A DNA stretch of 64,000 nucleotides, taken from NCBI GenBank assembly GCA_028716845.1, contig JAQUPF010000005.1, positions 62,001 to 126,000 of the forward strand, given 5' to 3'. A model generated the notes under the pieces. The model saw nothing but the letters and a program-made list of their open reading frames with translations, had not been told where the DNA came from and did not search any database. How positions within the stretch are numbered: the stretch's first letter is position 1; each line of letters begins with the position of its first letter. The stretch comes from a bacterium. Lineage in GTDB: Bacteria > Auribacterota > Tritonobacteria > UBA1439. This document shows, piece by piece, positions 61,111 to 64,000 of the stretch. The position numbers and the translations under genes were made by a program.

Positions 61111-61529
61111 GGGCGCTCATTCTCGACGACGGGATCAGGGGGGAGATCCGCCGCGTCGCCGATCACGCCCGACGGCACCCGCTGCCGCTCCGGATGCTCC
61201 GGGACATCATGGCGGGGAGGCGGCGCGCGGTGGGCTACGACCCGCGCTTCGTCTGCGAGATACCGATGGGGTTCCGCGTCGTCTTCTCGATCGAGGAGCA
61301 CCCGGGCGGCTGGATGCGGCACATCTCGATATCGGTCGGCGGCGGGAACCTGCCGCACCCCGCTGCCGTCCGGCAGATCGCCGGCGAGTTCGGCTTCACG
61401 GGCGACCTCGGGGACTGCGAGCGGTGGGTCGAGGAGACCGAGGACGCGCGGGCCGTGAACCTCGTCCAGCCGCTCGGCGGGGAGGACGTCACCGCTCCAG
61501 CGGATTCCCCTTCTCGGTCCACTCCTTGA
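61107..61529 (+). CDS. Small conserved soluble protein, function unknown
   Basis: A 140-residue cytoplasmic protein (LILDDGIRGEIRRVADHARRH ... VCEIPMGFRVVFSIEEHPGG ... RHISISVGGGNLP). It looks compact and folded (mixed alpha/beta) with a conserved-looking MRHISISV strand, but I do not recognise the family. GTG 61107 overlaps the previous stop (GTGA) behind GGGGAGGA. Its 3' end overlaps the rhodanese gene on the other strand by 41 bases, so its last residues may be variable. Confidence 0.6.
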   Translation: MRALILDDGIRGEIRRVADHARRHPLPLRMLRDIMAGRRRAVGYDPRFVCEIPMGFRVVFSIEEHPGGWMRHISISVGGGNLPHPAAVRQIAGEFGFTGDLGDCERWVEETEDARAVNLVQPLGGEDVTAPADSPSRSTP

Positions 61530-61953
61530 TGCCGCCCTTGTAGTCGAGCACCGTGTAGCCGAGCGCCGAGAGCTTCTTCGCGGCGGCGGTGCTCGCCGGG
61601 CAGAGGAAGCTGCCGCAGTACACGACGACGGGCGTCTCACCCGGCAGCATCTTCTCCGCGGACTCCCGGTCGATCGTGCCGACGGGAAAATTCCTCGCCC
61701 CCGGGATGCGCCCCTCGGCGAAGCTGTCCTCGTCGAGGACGTCCAGGAGGACGTACGCCTCCCCGGCGTTCCTGATCCGCATGAACTGCTCGTAGGTGAT
61801 CTCGCGGACCCCGTCCTTCACCGCCGCCTCGGCGGCGACCGTCCCGATCACGCCCGCCGGCCGGGCCGCCGTCCAGGGGCACCGGCAGGCGCAGGAGACG
61901 AGCGCCACGCACGCAATCGCGGCGATCGCCGCTGGGAACAGTTTCCGGTTCAT
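61489..61953 (-). CDS. Rhodanese-domain lipoprotein
   Basis: A 154-residue exported protein. Lipobox LVSC (about residue 21), then a rhodanese domain (ITYEQFMRIRNAGEAYVLLDV, FAEGRIPGARNFPVGTI) with the catalytic Cys in VVVYCGSFLCPASTAAAKKL and a C-terminal YKGGIKEW. The active loop CGSFLC contains an extra Cys. It probably transfers sulfur in the periplasm. The 3' end overlaps the convergent gene. Confidence 0.85.
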   Translation of the reverse strand: MNRKLFPAAIAAIACVALVSCACRCPWTAARPAGVIGTVAAEAAVKDGVREITYEQFMRIRNAGEAYVLLDVLDEDSFAEGRIPGARNFPVGTIDRESAEKMLPGETPVVVYCGSFLCPASTAAAKKLSALGYTVLDYKGGIKEWTEKGNPLER

Positions 61954-62026
61954 CGTCTCCTCCTCTCATTCACGGCACCCGCAGGAAAAGGCCGGGCCCG
62001 CCCGGCGGCGGGCCCATGCCGATAAA

Positions 62027-62382
62027 TGGTGGAGGTGGCGGGAATCGAACCCGCGTCCTGCCGAACGGCCGCACCGGCATCTCCATGCTCAGCCCCATCT
62101 TTGATTTCGCATCCCCGATCTCCGAGGGGCGGGATAGCGGGGACGCTATCTCCCGGAAGACGATGGCCTCGGGCCCCGGGAGAGGAAACCCTCGGCCAGC
62201 CTGTATTCCGTCGCCCGTTCCGCCGCCACAGGCGGGCCGCGGAGGGGCGTGACCGCCGTATTAAGCGGCCAGGGCTAACTGCTCGTCCGCAGTTATGATT
62301 GCGCCAGGTGTTTTAAGAGGCCTCCTGACAACCTCTGCATGCAGCCGATGAACGCGCACGACAGTCGAATCCTTTCACCCCC
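62027..62382 (-). ncRNA. ssrA: Transfer-messenger RNA (tmRNA, ssrA)
   Basis: About 356 bases. 5' end GGGGGTGAAAGGATTCGAC (62382), 3' tRNA-like end GGGTTCGATTCCCGCCACC with encoded CCA at 62029-62027. The tag reading frame is at 62302-62261 and reads A-I-I-T-A-D-E-Q-L-A-L-A-A then TAA; the resume codon is GCA. The Ala-Leu-Ala-Ala end is the usual protease signal. It rescues stalled ribosomes. No other tRNA gene was seen in the window. Confidence 0.95.
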
Positions 62383-62459
62383 GTTTTTCAATGAGCCATT
62401 GAATCATTTACATAATAGCACATCCCCCGCCCGCAATCCATCCGAAGAATATAACGCAC

Positions 62460-62581
62460 CAATTCACCACGGGTTGCCGCGGATCATTGCGGATGCACAC
62501 TGATCCTCCTCAATCCGTGGAGATCCGTCATGATCCGTTTCAATCCGCGGCTCGGGGTGCATCGTTCCGCGGCCGGACGGC
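62460..62581. repeat. ATCCGTGGAGATCCG-type repeat between tmRNA and the next gene
   Basis: CAATCCGTGGAGATCCG, CATGATCCGTTTCAATCCG and GGCTCGGGGTGCATCGTT match the module before the AraC and caspase genes. It ends at the stop region of the following minus-strand gene (62582). Confidence 0.7.
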
Positions 62582-63664
62582 CTACCGCCATCCGTACGCG
62601 CACCGCCTCCCGTAGGCGGAGCCGTCGTCGAACACGAACGCCCCCGGCACCGCGGCCGCCGCCGGCTGGAAGTTGATCCGGTCCGTCCCCCGCTCCCACC
62701 GGAGAAACGCCGCGTCGAGGAAATTCCCGTCGCCCGTCGCGAAATCCTCCGTGGACGCCTGGTTCGCGGCCGTGCTCGGATGGGAATCGCCGGACGCCCC
62801 GCCGTACTCCCATCGCAGGCGGTTGGGGCGCGTGGCGTGATCGCCCGGGTAGGCGAGGAAGTCGAACCAGTCGTAGACCGCGACGTTGTTGAGGCCGCCG
62901 TGGGCGGCCTGGTAGGCGTCCAGCCATTCCGTCTTCAGCCAGTCGTTGAACGATCGGGCGCGCGCGGCCTCCGCGTCGGTCGTCGCGTCCCACGGCGCGT
63001 AGTGGCGCGGCGGGGCCGTCACGACGATGAAGAGGACGCCGGGATGCTCGGCGAAGATGTCGCCGAGCGGCTTGTACGAATGATCGCCGCTGGAGTAGGT
63101 GTTCCCGGGCCCCGAGGGGTGGCGGAAGACCGCCTTGTAGTTGGCGAGCGTCTGGCTCGAGCTGAACGGATCCCCGGGCTCGCTCCCGTCGCCGGTCACG
63201 TTGCTGATCGGGTAGCAGCTCTTGAACATGATGATGCGGTTCGAGCCGGTCGCGCAGCCGTGCTGCCGGACGCGGCCGAGGTAGTCGTTGAACCACCGTA
63301 TCCAGTGGTCCATGTTCGTGCTGTCGCCCGGGACGGGGTCGAGCGAGTCGGGCCGCCCGGCGTCGGGAGCGAGGTCGGTCCTGTAGGAGATGTCGTTCCG
63401 CTCGTCGATGGAGGGCTTGGCGAGGAGGGCGGCCTCGAGGCCGCCGTCGCCGTCGGCGAGCCAGTTCTGGCCGCACGAGTGGTGGATGAAGACGAGGTCG
63501 TCCTGCCCCTGGCCGCGGGCGCCCGCGGCGGGCGCAAGAACGAAGGCGCATGCCGCGACGGGCGGCAGGACCATGCGAGCCATGCCGTGGAATGGAGCGG
63601 CGAGGGAGCGGCCCGCCGCCCTACGGGACAATGAATGGAGCGCTCGTCTCCGGGAATGCATCAT
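62582..63664 (-). CDS. Secreted hydrolase-like protein (SGNH/DUF4886-like)
   Basis: A 360-residue exported protein. Basic start and signal region (MARMVLPPVAACAFVLAPAAG inside the longer N-terminus), then DLVFIHHSCGQNWLADGDGGLE and NRIIMFKSCYPISNVTGDG, which recall SGNH-like fold proteins of unknown role (HHSxG start). A later segment (VLFIVVTAPPRHYAPWDATT, FDDGSAYGRR end) supports a large alpha/beta fold with a possible active-site His. ATG 63664 lies directly after CAGGAGGAGGG; ATG 63583 is an alternative. Confidence 0.7.
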   Translation of the reverse strand: MMHSRRRALHSLSRRAAGRSLAAPFHGMARMVLPPVAACAFVLAPAAGARGQGQDDLVFIHHSCGQNWLADGDGGLEAALLAKPSIDERNDISYRTDLAPDAGRPDSLDPVPGDSTNMDHWIRWFNDYLGRVRQHGCATGSNRIIMFKSCYPISNVTGDGSEPGDPFSSSQTLANYKAVFRHPSGPGNTYSSGDHSYKPLGDIFAEHPGVLFIVVTAPPRHYAPWDATTDAEAARARSFNDWLKTEWLDAYQAAHGGLNNVAVYDWFDFLAYPGDHATRPNRLRWEYGGASGDSHPSTAANQASTEDFATGDGNFLDAAFLRWERGTDRINFQPAAAAVPGAFVFDDGSAYGRRCAYGWR

Positions 63665-63743
63665 CCCTCCTCCTGAACGGCTCCGATGGGTCGAAGAACG
63701 CCGGCGGGGTGAAATATATCGCAATTCATTCCCGCGGAATATA

Positions 63744-64000
63744 TTATATAATACGTCTTCGAACCGTGGAGAGGTAGAGCGCGTTCGACGCCTCCGCCTC
63801 CGCGCCCGCGGGCAGGACGGCGAGCGCCGCCGTCCAGATTCCCCGCATCGGGTTTTCGCAGACGACGTGCGCGAAGAGGTCCCGGCAGGTGCACCCGGAC
63901 GGGTTGGAGATGGTTTTGAAGTACGGCGCCGCCCCGCGCCGCACGCCCCCGCCGGGAAGCAGTGAGTACATTCGGCCCGCCGGGTCGATCACGACGAGAT
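63744..64000 (-). CDS. C-terminal part of a protein with beta-sandwich domain (cut by window edge)
   Basis: Only the last 85 codons are present. The frame enters from the right edge (VVIDPAGRMYSLLPGGGVRRG) and continues to TAA at 63746-63744, including NPSGCTCRDLFAHVVC and WTAALAVLPAGAEAEASN. The build (P-x-G...Ala-Ala-Leu...P-x-G-Ala) resembles the C-terminal beta-sandwich of the two MBL proteins. Function cannot be judged. Confidence 0.5.
   Translation of the reverse strand, partial: LVVIDPAGRMYSLLPGGGVRRGAAPYFKTISNPSGCTCRDLFAHVVCENPMRGIWTAALAVLPAGAEAEASNALYLSTVRRRII

Overview
The window is 64 kb of very GC-rich bacterial DNA in which genes sit close together and many start and stop codons overlap (ATGA/GTGA). 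The gene set fits a strict or microaerotolerant anaerobe: superoxide reductase, desulforedoxin-like protein, rubredoxin/flavin reductase, rubrerythrin-like protein and ferritins, a 2-oxoacid:ferredoxin oxidoreductase, phosphotransacetylase plus acetate kinase, and a membrane pyrophosphatase. Several outer-membrane or secreted proteins (porin-like protein, LolA-like protein, BamE-like lipoprotein, DUF1302-like barrel) suggest a two-membrane cell. The repeats and gene mix look like an uncultivated lineage near the PVC/Omnitrophota side of the tree, but that placement is a guess.

Layout. 1-4.3 kb: an RND exporter with its LolA-like partner and a porin-like protein. 4.3-9 kb: flavin reductase/rubredoxin with an in-frame TGA, a ZIP metal transporter, then small redox and FMN proteins. 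9-13.7 kb: DUF445 protein, a P-loop NTPase, a RAYT transposon with 27-bp terminal inverted repeats, a TauE/SafE transporter. 13.9-17.2 kb: two tandem secreted ComEC-like metallo-beta-lactamase proteins, each preceded by the same three-part 11-bp-period operator that looks like a Pho box. 17.2-26.2 kb: double-Cache sensor, rmuC, membrane sulfatase-like protein, ABC exporter, secreted sugar dehydrogenase with a near-perfect promoter.

26.2-37.3 kb: sixteen genes on the minus strand, all downstream of a Fur/PerR regulator whose own promoter (TTGACA-N17-TATTAT) overlaps an inverted repeat. The promoter-proximal genes form an oxygen-defence and iron-storage module: regulator, superoxide reductase, rubrerythrin-like protein, ferritin, thioredoxin, CcdA, TlpA-like protein, second ferritin-like protein and a 57-residue desulforedoxin-like protein. 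Distal genes include a YyaL-type thioredoxin-fold protein and the 2-oxoacid:ferredoxin oxidoreductase.

37.3-47.7 kb: a repeat-rich segment with an AraC-GyrI regulator, trmO, a transglutaminase-like lipoprotein, a caspase-like protein, and pta, hppA and ackA, which together would yield ATP and an ion gradient from acetyl-CoA and pyrophosphate. Composite repeats built from 10-bp-phased ATCCGCG units and an 'CTCTGCGTTCTCTGTG' block fill the gaps; one repeat type ends exactly at the promoter/start of two unrelated genes. 47.8-60.1 kb: an eight-repeat secreted protein, a BamE-like lipoprotein and a MoxR-DUF58-VWA (Bat-like) operon with a very repetitive AAGEK protein. 60.4-64 kb: TMEM175-like channel, rhodanese lipoprotein, tmRNA (ssrA), and two secreted proteins, the last cut by the window edge.

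A recurring promoter style is a TATAAT-like element (often TGnTATAAT) close to the start codon; in three cases exactly six bases separate it from ATG, which suggests leaderless mRNAs.
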